A stretch of 64,000 bases of DNA from Thermoplasmatales archaeon E-plasma (GTDB lineage Archaea > Thermoplasmatota > Thermoplasmata > Thermoplasmatales > Thermoplasmataceae): positions 372,001-436,000 of the forward strand of contig KI542675.1 in the NCBI GenBank assembly GCA_000496135.1, in the 5' to 3' direction. A model generated the notes under the pieces. That model saw nothing but the letters and a program-made list of their open reading frames with translations, was not told where the DNA came from and searched no databases. Positions 33,494 to 41,265 of this stretch are shown piece by piece. The first letter of the stretch is position 1; each line of letters begins with the position of its first letter. The position numbers were made by a program, and so were the translations under genes.

Positions 33494-36400
33494 TTATTTC
33501 CATTTTTTACTGCTTCCATAGGTTTCTTCAAGTAGCTTTTTAAACGCTTTCTTCCTTCTTGCCCTTTTTTTTATGGAGATAGACGCTGAATACGCTGCAA
33601 GGGCAATAAATGCCACAATAGAGACATTCAGAGCCAGAAATGATATGTTGGAATAGGATATCTCAACTCCGTTTGAGAAGATATACTGGCCGTCTGTAAG
33701 GATCACTTCAATATAAACGACATATTTGTTACCAGGAAGGATACCATTCACAAAAGTAAATGTTGAGCCCGCTCCCAATTTCAAAGTATTGTTGTTTTTA
33801 GTACCGAGCTGGTAATAATGAACATCTATATGGCTAACCGAGGTCTGGCTGGAGAGAGTCCAGCTTAGAAACAGGGTAAAAAACAGTAATGGAATTGCCC
33901 TGTCCAGCGTTATGCTGGGATTGTTTACATTGGAGGGATTCAGAAAGAATGATATATTTACATTTATAGTGCTGTCAGATGTTGAGTTCTCTGTTACAAC
34001 ATATGGAGTATAGAAAGAGGCGTTAAAAGTAATATTTGCAGATCCTTCTGGAACATATGCTGTATAATATCCGCTACTATCAGAAAAAGAATAATCTGAA
34101 TTATTATATTCAACTTTAACTGACGAGACTCCAAAATGATATTTGGAATTTCTAATGACACCACTTATGGCAACCATCTTATGACTGGGCGTTAAGATCA
34201 GATTCAGGGTTTTGTTCTGTCCGGGAAAAATATATAGTGTTGTATTAATAGTGATGAAACCGGGGTGAGATATGTCAAGAAATATCTTTCCCGGTTCTAC
34301 AAGAAATTCAGCCGTACCATTAAGTTCAACGCCTGTCTGGTTATTGATTTTTACAGTTGCATTTCCCGGGCTCGTTGTTATATCCAGCCTGACTGCAAAA
34401 GGTATAAGTTTTACAGTCAGATTTTTCTCGCCTGCATTTACAACTGAATGGAACGTTCTGAACCCTTCTAATTTCATATATATTGAATTGTTTTCATTCA
34501 GTAAATACAAACTTGATCCGTTTTGCTTTTCAAGATTTATAAAATAGTCAGCAGTTAAATTAGAATAGAAATTGTTTGATGAATTTATAACCGATGATAT
34601 ATTGAGTTTCACCTTCACTGTTGAAGGAATTGATATATCTATGTAAGTTTTCAAATCCTGTGATGAATAAGATATGTTATAGTTTCCTGGCGGCTGAAAA
34701 TTAAATTCGGCAGAATTTATGACATTCCCGTTTTCAGAAAAGGTTCCGTTTGTAGATTCCTGAGAGAGAATACCGGAAATGTTTCCTGAGGTCTGATTAA
34801 GATTCAATAATATCTGAATGTTATTTTTTAGAACGTTTCTTACCGCATTAATTGACGAAACAGTAGGATTCCCGTAAGAGAAATTTAATCCCCCCTGATT
34901 TGAAGAAACATTTACCATGGAATAATTTTCAGGGGCTGTGTTGTTGATATACAAATCATAATATGTATTCGCAACGTAATTTGAATGTCCTGTTATATCT
35001 GGATAAGAAAATGAAGCTTCTGGAAAACCATAAAGGCTGCCGTATATTCCGGTTCGATCAACCCCAACAGCTATGTACGAGGCATAAAGGAATTCAGGGA
35101 AAATATTGAATGAATGGGAATATGCATTGACTCCGGCGCTCAAAACATCTCCTTTAAAGCTGATCCATAACTTAAGGTTTCTATGAGTTGTTATATTGAA
35201 GAAATAGGAATAATTACCATTAGCTGTGGATAGCATGATGAGAGCACCATAGCTGTTATTTGATTCCTCTATTCCGGTGAAAATTCCAAGTTTCGGAGTG
35301 TACTGTAGTGAGAGAAAGTTGAAAGTGGACCCATTTTCAATGGAAATATTGGAGTTTGCAAGATTTAGACTGGTTGTTATATTGAAATCTGTCATATCTT
35401 TTGGAGGAGAAAATATGGCCTCGTTTCCGGCAGATCCAGTTAAATTAAGTACTGCTTTTACCATCCATCCAAGGTTAGGTGTTCCCAGACCTGTAACAGG
35501 GTTCCACCCATAGTTGGCATGATAATATCCATTTGTACCATTGGAAACACTTACAAGGGCTTTTCCATAGTAATTTGTTCTGGATATCTGGTATAGCAGT
35601 GGGTTTAAAAATCCCAGACTATGGCCGCTCATCTGGTCAAGTATGGCTATCATCCCCGCCCACATCGGGGCTGCAATGCTGGTCCCTCCAACACTGTATT
35701 CATAATTTCCGTCGATTACAATGACTCCCGGCTGTGTACTCGCATCAAGAGAAACGTCTGGAACCCCTCTCATGGTATTGTTATAGCCGTAAGGGTCCTG
35801 CCACCCTGGAGCGCTAAATACGGTGCTGAAACCACCGCCACTTCCGTAGCTGGATTTTCCTGATCCACCACCCCACGCAGTCTGTGAAAATACTCCATCT
35901 TTTGCAATCAGGGAGGTTCCGCCAACACCTGTTACGTATGGAGATGACGCAGGAAAATTGACTTGAAGGGTGTTTCCTCCATTGAAGGCTCCGTGATCAC
36001 CGCTTGCCGCCACAACGGTAATATGATCAAGAGCGGCCATTTTAAACGAAGCAGAATATTCACTAAGAACGCCGGGAGACATCTCATTCTCAGAAAGGCC
36101 CCAGCTAAGGGATATGACGTTTGCCATACCGTTTTCTATTGTTAAATTTATTGCCTCCTGAAGAAATTGTGAACTGGCAGTAGGCACCACGACCAGAAGA
36201 ATATGTGCCTTCTGGGCCATTGCATGAACCCATTCAACATCTGTGGACGTTTCTATTGACCAGTTAAAATTAGTCTGAGTAACCGGTCCCAGTGGTTCAT
36301 ATATTGATATATTTGCTGGCAATAAATTGTTTATGCCATCAAAAACAGACAAATCGTATGAAAGAAATTGCGAACCATATGCATCAATTATGGCAACAGT

Positions 36401-36862
36401 TTCCCCTGCCCCTCCATATTTTGTGGAATAATTTGTAAGATTGTATGCACTCCATATATTTTGTGGAACATAAGGCGGTTCACCATTGCTATTAGCGGAT
36501 GGAATGTAATTAATCAGAGGTATAGCATTTTGTGAATTCGTGTTATTCAGGATTTTTAAGGCACTCCCATATTTTTTAAGTGAGTTCAGGGAATTTTGTG
36601 TATGATTCCCGTAGATGTCAATATAGTTTTTACCTGCCTGATAATTAATATTATTGTTATTAAGGTACTTTTCCACAACTCCAACGTATTTCACATTGTT
36701 AAAATATACAACATGTGTCAGGTTACTGTTTTTGTTAAAAGTATTTCCCGTTTCACTGAAATTTACAGGGGTGGAATCAGTCCTTAAATCATTGTAGGAT
36801 GTTATTGACATGGGCATCGCTATTAGAATCACAAAAAAAATTGCAATTGCGAACCCCTTCAT
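33494..36862 (-). CDS. Secreted, membrane-anchored sedolisin (S53) acid protease
   Basis: 1122 residues from ATG 36862, placed by a TATA-like box about 25 nt upstream. An N-terminal signal sequence (MKGFAIAIFFVILIAM) is followed by an S53 pro-region, then the catalytic domain with tetrad positions Glu204 and Asp208 (ETSTDVEW), Asp288 (ASGDHG) and Ser395 (GGTSIAAP), and the calcium loop GWNPVTGLGTPN. About 650 residues of beta-rich, Asn-rich domains follow, including PEGA/CarboxypepD-like stretches (VRLDITTSPGNATVKINN). A C-terminal membrane helix (NVSIVAFIALAAYSASI) and basic tail anchor it outside the cell. It digests protein at acid pH for heterotrophic growth. Confidence 0.93.
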   Translation of the reverse strand: MKGFAIAIFFVILIAMPMSITSYNDLRTDSTPVNFSETGNTFNKNSNLTHVVYFNNVKYVGVVEKYLNNNNINYQAGKNYIDIYGNHTQNSLNSLKKYGSALKILNNTNSQNAIPLINYIPSANSNGEPPYVPQNIWSAYNLTNYSTKYGGAGETVAIIDAYGSQFLSYDLSVFDGINNLLPANISIYEPLGPVTQTNFNWSIETSTDVEWVHAMAQKAHILLVVVPTASSQFLQEAINLTIENGMANVISLSWGLSENEMSPGVLSEYSASFKMAALDHITVVAASGDHGAFNGGNTLQVNFPASSPYVTGVGGTSLIAKDGVFSQTAWGGGSGKSSYGSGGGFSTVFSAPGWQDPYGYNNTMRGVPDVSLDASTQPGVIVIDGNYEYSVGGTSIAAPMWAGMIAILDQMSGHSLGFLNPLLYQISRTNYYGKALVSVSNGTNGYYHANYGWNPVTGLGTPNLGWMVKAVLNLTGSAGNEAIFSPPKDMTDFNITTSLNLANSNISIENGSTFNFLSLQYTPKLGIFTGIEESNNSYGALIMLSTANGNYSYFFNITTHRNLKLWISFKGDVLSAGVNAYSHSFNIFPEFLYASYIAVGVDRTGIYGSLYGFPEASFSYPDITGHSNYVANTYYDLYINNTAPENYSMVNVSSNQGGLNFSYGNPTVSSINAVRNVLKNNIQILLNLNQTSGNISGILSQESTNGTFSENGNVINSAEFNFQPPGNYNISYSSQDLKTYIDISIPSTVKVKLNISSVINSSNNFYSNLTADYFINLEKQNGSSLYLLNENNSIYMKLEGFRTFHSVVNAGEKNLTVKLIPFAVRLDITTSPGNATVKINNQTGVELNGTAEFLVEPGKIFLDISHPGFITINTTLYIFPGQNKTLNLILTPSHKMVAISGVIRNSKYHFGVSSVKVEYNNSDYSFSDSSGYYTAYVPEGSANITFNASFYTPYVVTENSTSDSTINVNISFFLNPSNVNNPSITLDRAIPLLFFTLFLSWTLSSQTSVSHIDVHYYQLGTKNNNTLKLGAGSTFTFVNGILPGNKYVVYIEVILTDGQYIFSNGVEISYSNISFLALNVSIVAFIALAAYSASISIKKRARRKKAFKKLLEETYGSSKKWK

Positions 36863-36879
36863 AATTCGTAAATACAACT

Positions 36880-36894
36880 TTTATTAATATATCT
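36880..36894. promoter_or_regulatory. Shared AT-rich divergent promoter of the S53 protease and priS
   Basis: ttttattaatatatc reads as a TATA element in both directions: about 25 nt before the protease ATG at 36862, and about 20-25 nt before the first residues of the PriS frame near 36908. Confidence 0.5.
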
Positions 36895-36907
36895 ATCATG
36901 GGTAATC

Positions 36908-38056
36908 ATAACAGGCGAACAGGAATTTCTAAGAAGAGAATTTAAGAACTATTACGAAAAGGCAACACTGCAGTTACCGGACAAGTTTAACTCAAGGGAG
37001 ATAGGTTATATTCCATTTAATGGGCCAATGAACAGACATGGCGGAATATCTTCAATAATCGAGTTTACCAGTTTCATCAGGAGAATTGTTCCCAAGCACC
37101 TTTACTATTCCATTGCATATTACAATAAACCTCTGGAAAGGGTTATGGCTGAAAAAGAGTGGGAGGGTGCGGAGCTTATATTTGACCTTGATGCAGACCA
37201 CATAGAGGGAGCCAGCAGTATGTCATATGAAGAGATACTGGCTGAGGTCAAAAAACATACAATAAGACTGGTTGAAAAGTATCTAATGGGAATGTTACAA
37301 TTTAATGAAAATGAAATATCACTATATTTTTCAGGGGGACGAGGTTATCATGTGCACATAAAGAGTGAAAGAGTCTATGACCTTTCTTCCGATTCAAGAC
37401 GTGAAATCGCAAATCTCGTTAGAGGAGAAGGGGTTACTGCCAAAGAAATAAAGCAGAATCCGGGGCTCATAAGGCATGAGGGTCAGGGATGGCTTGAAGA
37501 GATTGATGATCTTTTCTGCAGTATAATAGTTGAATGTACAAAGGGAAATGATGAAGGAATTTTAAAAGAGATATTTTCTGATGGCCGTATAAGAAATGCA
37601 TATATTTATGGTATGAAACGTCCTGCTGGAAAAATAGGAAGTAACAGAAACCGGGGTGCCGTTTTAGCAAAGAAGGGTCCTGAAAAATATAAGTTTTTTG
37701 AAGAAAGTGATATGCAGGTTCTGGAATATGCTGTAAAAATTGTCAGGAGCAAAAATGCTTGTGAGATTGATGAACCAGTGAGCACTGATATTCACAGATT
37801 AATCAGATTTCCGGGGAGCCTCCATGGTAAAACAGGTCTAAAGGTGGTGCCGGTATCATTAAAAGATATGCCTGCATTTGATCCATTAAGAGATGCAATT
37901 CCTGTAGAATTTAAAAAGGGAGAAATACGAGTTAACACATTAAAAAAAACAGAGATTAAATTTGATGGAGAACTTTTTAAGTTAGAAGGGGTTGAAAATT
38001 TAAGAAGAGATCTGGCCATATTCCTGATTAGCTCAGGCAGGTCTATGTTAGAATGA
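36908..38056 (+). CDS. priS: DNA primase small (catalytic) subunit
   Basis: Archaeal PriS. The catalytic aspartates lie in ELIFDLDADHIEG; other blocks are YYSIAYYNKPLERVMAEKEWEGA, SGGRGYHVHI and IHRLIRFPGSLHGKTGLKV. The first canonical start is ATG 37028, but the same frame is open upstream and encodes the family N-terminus (EQEFLRREFKNYYEK, then SREIGYIPFNGPMNRHG). No ATG, GTG or TTG occurs before it in frame; an ATG at 36898 is in another frame. I place the start near ATA 36908 on promoter spacing. Real start uncertain. Confidence 0.88.
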   Translation: MTGEQEFLRREFKNYYEKATLQLPDKFNSREIGYIPFNGPMNRHGGISSIIEFTSFIRRIVPKHLYYSIAYYNKPLERVMAEKEWEGAELIFDLDADHIEGASSMSYEEILAEVKKHTIRLVEKYLMGMLQFNENEISLYFSGGRGYHVHIKSERVYDLSSDSRREIANLVRGEGVTAKEIKQNPGLIRHEGQGWLEEIDDLFCSIIVECTKGNDEGILKEIFSDGRIRNAYIYGMKRPAGKIGSNRNRGAVLAKKGPEKYKFFEESDMQVLEYAVKIVRSKNACEIDEPVSTDIHRLIRFPGSLHGKTGLKVVPVSLKDMPAFDPLRDAIPVEFKKGEIRVNTLKKTEIKFDGELFKLEGVENLRRDLAIFLISSGRSMLE

Positions 38057-38122
38057 TTATTATATAATAATTAATGCACAAAAGATTATTATATTTTGAA
38101 GAAATGCAAAGTCAGTGATATA

Positions 38123-38548
38123 ATGGAATTTAAAAAATCGAAAACACTGGAAAATTTAAAGGCTGGATTTGCTGGAGAGAGCCAGGCAAATAGAAGATAC
38201 CTGTATTTCTCCCTTAAAGCAGATGAGGAGGGACAGCAGGAGATCTCACAGGTTTTTAGATCCACAGCAGATGGAGAGACAGCTCACGCATTTGGGCATC
38301 TTAAATATCTTGCAACCGTAGGAGACCCTGTAACTGGTGAGCCAATAGGCACTACTGAACAAAATCTCAAATCCGCAATAGCCGGTGAAACATATGAATA
38401 TTCACAGATGTATCCTGGATTTGCAAAGGTCGCAAGAGACGAAGGATTTGAGGATATTGCCCACTGGTTCGAAATTCTGTCGAAAGCTGAGAAATCTCAC
38501 GCAAAGAAATATGAAGAAACCCTGGGAAAACTAAAGACAACAAACTGA
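38123..38548 (+). CDS. Rubrerythrin, ferritin-like domain only
   Basis: 141 residues from ATG 38123 (MEFKKSKTLENLKAGFAGES); an in-frame TTG at 38096 would add nine. The diiron ligands are in FAGESQANRRYLYFS, DGETAHAFGHLKYL, AGETYEYSQMYP and AEKSHAKKYEE. The C-terminal rubredoxin domain of classical rubrerythrin is missing, as in sulerythrin-like proteins. It reduces peroxide with electrons from an unknown donor. The DUF3501 gene follows after 8 nt and is a recurrent partner. Confidence 0.92.
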   Translation: MEFKKSKTLENLKAGFAGESQANRRYLYFSLKADEEGQQEISQVFRSTADGETAHAFGHLKYLATVGDPVTGEPIGTTEQNLKSAIAGETYEYSQMYPGFAKVARDEGFEDIAHWFEILSKAEKSHAKKYEETLGKLKTTN

Positions 38549-38556
38549 GTGGTATA

Positions 38557-39129
38557 ATGAACCCAATATTAAGGGAGGAGATATCTTCTCCCGAAGATTT
38601 TTCAAAAATAGTTGAAAAAAACCGAAAAGATATAATTAAACTAAAAGCCCTTCGCAGGGTATCTTCAAAAACATTCAGTTTTCTATTCGAATGCAAGGAA
38701 ACTCTACTTAACCAGATAAATGAAATGATTTATGTTGAAAATGTTCATGATCAGGAGGAAATAAACCGCCTTATCAGAGTATACAATGAACAGATGCCTG
38801 AAGGTAATGAGTTTAGTGTTACCATGTTCATAGAGATCACCGATGAGAAGGAACTGGTTAGAGAACTCCCTAAACTGGCTGGTATTGAGGAACACATTGT
38901 TTTAATATACGATGGAAACGAAAAAAGGGCAATACCTGAGGAGGGTAGATCAACTGATGTCCTTGAATCAACCGTACAATATTTGAAATTCAGATTCAGT
39001 AAAAACGAGATTGGGTTATTCAAAAACTCAAAAAATGTCTTTATCAGTACAGACCACAAGACATACAAAGAAAGTGTAAAAATAAATGATGATCTCTTAA
39101 AGGATTTAAAGAAAGAACTATCATCCTGA
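38557..39129 (+). CDS. DUF3501 family protein, rubrerythrin partner
   Basis: 190 residues of the DUF3501 type: LRRVSSKTFSFLFECKETLL, NQINEMIYVENVHDQEEINR, VYNEQMPEGNEFSVTMFIEI and ELPKLAGIEEHIVL. Members usually sit beside rubrerythrin genes in bacteria and archaea, sometimes also near iron-sulfur oxidoreductases, so a role in peroxide reduction or its redox supply is likely. The biochemical function is not known. Its stop codon lies only a few bases from the right end of an IS605-type remnant. Confidence 0.85.
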   Translation: MNPILREEISSPEDFSKIVEKNRKDIIKLKALRRVSSKTFSFLFECKETLLNQINEMIYVENVHDQEEINRLIRVYNEQMPEGNEFSVTMFIEITDEKELVRELPKLAGIEEHIVLIYDGNEKRAIPEEGRSTDVLESTVQYLKFRFSKNEIGLFKNSKNVFISTDHKTYKESVKINDDLLKDLKKELSS

Positions 39130-39130
39130 T

Positions 39131-39165
39131 CAGTGACATCCTCCCCATACTAACGCAGGGGGCTT
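39131..39165 (-). mobile_element. Right end of an IS200/IS605-group element
   Basis: On the minus strand the sequence reads ggaagccccctgcgttagta followed by tggggaggatgtcac, with CCCC/GGGG arms forming a terminal hairpin. This resembles the conserved right end of archaeal IS605/IS1341 elements, which also makes the guide (omega) RNA scaffold. The TnpB remnant ends inside it, as in intact elements. Confidence 0.6.
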
Positions 39166-39416
39166 CCGGTTTCAGTGATCGGAGTTATCATTGCTGATAG
39201 AGTTCCAATCTCCACGGGCGTCAATTCAGGAGTGCCCCTCCCTACCTTTATCATTCCCATATTGCGAATGTTTATTGCGGGGTTCATGTCCCGATCGATG
39301 ATCAGGACGCATGAGCTGCAGTGGTATATGCGGTCTGATAGTTTCAGCTTGAGTTTCGCAAGAATTAAAGAGAAATATGTCATACTAATCCGCGCAATTC
39401 CGTGATTTCCCTGCAT
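39150..39416 (-). pseudogene. TnpB 3' remnant (IS605/IS1341 type)
   Basis: Only the last 80 or so codons of a TnpB nuclease remain: LSDRIYHCSSC (second half of the zinc finger), DRDMNPAINIRNMG (the last catalytic Asp and the conserved DRDxNAAxNI region) and ELTPVE. The first CxxC pair, the other catalytic acids and the whole N-terminal part are gone. Residues before LKLKLSDR are non-homologous junction sequence. It is inactive, and abuts another transposase fragment. Confidence 0.8.
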
Positions 39417-39418
39417 TT

Positions 39419-39793
39419 CTAGCCTGATTCCGGCAGTGCACCAACCAGTATCCGATCCGATGGCTTTATCCCCGTCTCATTGAGTATCCTGACCGCCCGT
39501 CCGATTCGGATCCATAGACTACCCTCATGGGTCATTTCACGGGCATGGCTTTGATTCCCCACAATATTCCTTAGCATTCCGGGAAGATTGAGATCTTTTA
39601 AAACCTTCATTACAGGTAACAGATCACCACAGGAATATGTGGTTACAGTTTTCTCCACAAACTTCCCATCACTAACGGGTCCAATATACCTCGATTTCTG
39701 TCTGATTTTCTTTACTTCTTTATCATAATACGGTGTGATCTCGTATTTGTATTTTTTTCCATGAATTTTCTTGATTCTGTAAAACTTCTTCAT
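39419..39793 (-). pseudogene. Truncated IS4/IS1634-type transposase, N-terminal fragment
   Basis: 124 residues. The start MKKFYRIKKIHGKKYKYEI, then RQKSRYIGPVSDGK and LLPVMKVLKDLNLPGMLRNI match the N-terminal portion of IS1634/IS4-type transposases, which are normally over 400 residues; the DDE catalytic core is absent. The frame stops three bases before the TnpB remnant, so the two fragments form a mosaic of decayed elements. Assignment to the exact IS family is by eye. Confidence 0.6.
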
Positions 39794-39926
39794 GTCGGTA
39801 AGCTGGGATCATATTAAATAAATACTTTCTCCGTCATTTTATTGCTTATAATAAAGTTCCACAAGATGAATAAGAAAAGTATGTGCCTACATTTCTAACG
39901 AGTTGAGGCAGGATCGTAAATGTTAA

Positions 39927-40361
39927 TCACTGTTTTCCTGCTGCCAATATTATCTTCTTTTCGGATTTAGCTTTAAAGTAATCGTTAATGAATGATAGTG
40001 AGACACAGATAACACAGATTATAAAAAATGTCCTGTGTGGACTCCAGGAACTCTGTACAACAAATAAGTATAAAATTGGCCAAAACCAAAAATATCCTGA
40101 AATTAAATAGTAGTGTTTCTGATTTGAAATCAATTCGTTAATAATCTGATCCTGATCTGCAATAATTGTAATATTCCACTTTTTTGAACGAATTTCTAAC
40201 AATTTTTTGAAACTTTTAACGTAATATTTCCGATCAGAATTCATCGACAAACCTATAATAAAAGCGCTTAGATTTAAAAAGGTAAGAAAATAAAGAACCA
40301 TAATTATGAATCCAAGTGGTGGTGAATAATTCCACAAACTAAACGGTAAGCCTAACATCAT
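39927..40361 (-). CDS. Short membrane protein, downstream copy of a tandem pair
   Basis: 144 residues (ATG 40361 or 40358) with four hydrophobic segments: two N-terminal (GFIIMVLYFLTFLNLSAFII), a soluble loop with DRKYYVKSFKKLLEIRSKK and IINELISNQKH, then two more (FWFWPILYLFVV, FIICVICVSLSF) and a basic tail. It is a paralogue of the gene at 40484-40933, sharing the DRKxY...LE...K...TI...I(I)xxLIxN...W..LY layout. Upstream lies the remnant of a peptide reading frame shared with the other copy. Function unknown; immunity-like membrane protein is one guess. Confidence 0.65.
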   Translation of the reverse strand: MMLGLPFSLWNYSPPLGFIIMVLYFLTFLNLSAFIIGLSMNSDRKYYVKSFKKLLEIRSKKWNITIIADQDQIINELISNQKHYYLISGYFWFWPILYLFVVQSSWSPHRTFFIICVICVSLSFINDYFKAKSEKKIILAAGKQ

Positions 40362-40400
40362 TTTAGATCCTCAATAATAAACATAATTAAAACGTTGGTT

Positions 40401-40483
40401 TCAGGAAGAACCAACATATTTCCACTGGCCTGTACCAAAGTTGTTGCAGCACAAGCCTATCAGAGTAAAGTCACAATTGCCTG
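40401..40483 (-). pseudogene. Remnant of a peptide C-terminus, copy 2
   Basis: In the gap between the two membrane-protein genes the minus strand encodes ITGNCDFTLIGLCCNNFG followed by TGQWKYVGSS and a stop at 40401-40403. The end matches the C-terminus at 40951 (CNHFGTGQWKYVGS) in DNA and protein. No start codon is available; upstream the frame runs into the end of the 40484 gene. Confidence 0.5.
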
Positions 40484-40933
40484 TTATGATTTTAGCCCCT
40501 CGAATATTATCCGCTTTTTTCTTTTCATATTTTCGTAATATTGTGTTAATAGAAGAAAAAACGAAGCAATCTCAATTATAAACAATACAGTTATTGATCC
40601 AAGTTTATTTGGTATTGCAAAAAAATAAACGAGAGGCCATATTGAACCTAATACGGTATACAAAGAAAATCGGGCATAGTTTGCGATCAATTTATCTATA
40701 ATCGACTCTTCATTTTCAGTGATAGTTAATTGTGACTTCTCAGCTATCTTTTCTAAGTTAAGCTTGTATGCATCATGGTAAGCCTTTCTATCGGCGCGAA
40801 TATCAAATAGTTTAATGACAAAACGCGTTTGACTATTTATAGTCAAAAATAAAAATATAACGATATATCCGAAGAGATTCGGTCCAATGAATTCTGTAAC
40901 AAGCATCATATTAAAACCAGTAAAAAACTCCAT
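40484..40933 (-). CDS. Short membrane protein, upstream copy of a tandem pair
   Basis: 149 residues from ATG 40933 (MEFFTGFNMMLVTEF). A longer frame to 41053 exists only because it overlaps the peptide remnant in another frame. Four hydrophobic segments with a central soluble loop (RADRKAYHDAYKLNLEKIAEK, ESIIDKLIANYARF) and basic tail MKRKKRIIFEGLKS. It is a paralogue of the gene at 39927-40361. The ATG comes 17 nt after the stop of the peptide remnant, an arrangement repeated at the other copy. Confidence 0.65.
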   Translation of the reverse strand: MEFFTGFNMMLVTEFIGPNLFGYIVIFLFLTINSQTRFVIKLFDIRADRKAYHDAYKLNLEKIAEKSQLTITENEESIIDKLIANYARFSLYTVLGSIWPLVYFFAIPNKLGSITVLFIIEIASFFLLLTQYYENMKRKKRIIFEGLKS

Positions 40934-40950
40934 ATATATTATGAGTTGGT

Positions 40951-41205
40951 TCAAGAACCAACATATTTCCACTGACCAGTACCAAAGTGGTTGCAGCTGT
41001 TTGAAACATATTGTGCATATAATGTAGGCAAGCCCGGTACTGGAGCAAACCACTTTTCTACAGGCATAATATTAATAGTGTTGCCATTAGAAAGTATACC
41101 CGTCACTCCAAACGAAGAACCCTAAGACACGGGTCCTGTTATCCATGGATAGTAATAATCGCTTGATATGGCGTCAAAATCTAAGACTATTTTTACGCCA
41201 TATTT
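40951..41205 (-). pseudogene. Broken small secreted-type protein, C-terminal part
   Basis: An 84-residue frame interrupted by one TAG (41122-41124). Before it: KYGVKIVLDFDAISSDYYYP, WITGPVS; after it: GSSFGVTGILSNGNTINIMP, VEKWFAPVPGLPTLYAQYVS, NSCNHFGTGQWKYVGS. It is entered from another TAG at 41206-41208. The aromatic/Gly/Asn-rich composition suggests an extracellular protein. The last 15 residues recur at 40401. No family recognised. Confidence 0.5.
41166..41203. repeat. 9-bp inverted repeat upstream of the acyl-CoA dehydrogenase gene
   Basis: Perfect arms atatggcgt (41166-41174) and acgccatat (41195-41203) with a 20-nt loop. It lies at the decayed edge of the peptide remnant and about 60 nt before ATG 41266, so it could be an operator or a scar. 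Confidence 0.4.
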
Positions 41206-41265
41206 CTAAAGTTATCCTGATGACGAAACAGATATTTACCGCCGATGGTTTAGGATATGATTTAA

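Noticed and set aside
39150-39416. Functional TnpB gene
   Set aside because: Only the last part of the RuvC/zinc-finger region remains; the other catalytic residues and the N-terminus are absent.
40934-41053. Upstream extension of the 40484 membrane protein to 41053
   Set aside because: The extra 40 residues come from reading the peptide remnant in a different frame; the paralogue at 39927 has no such extension.
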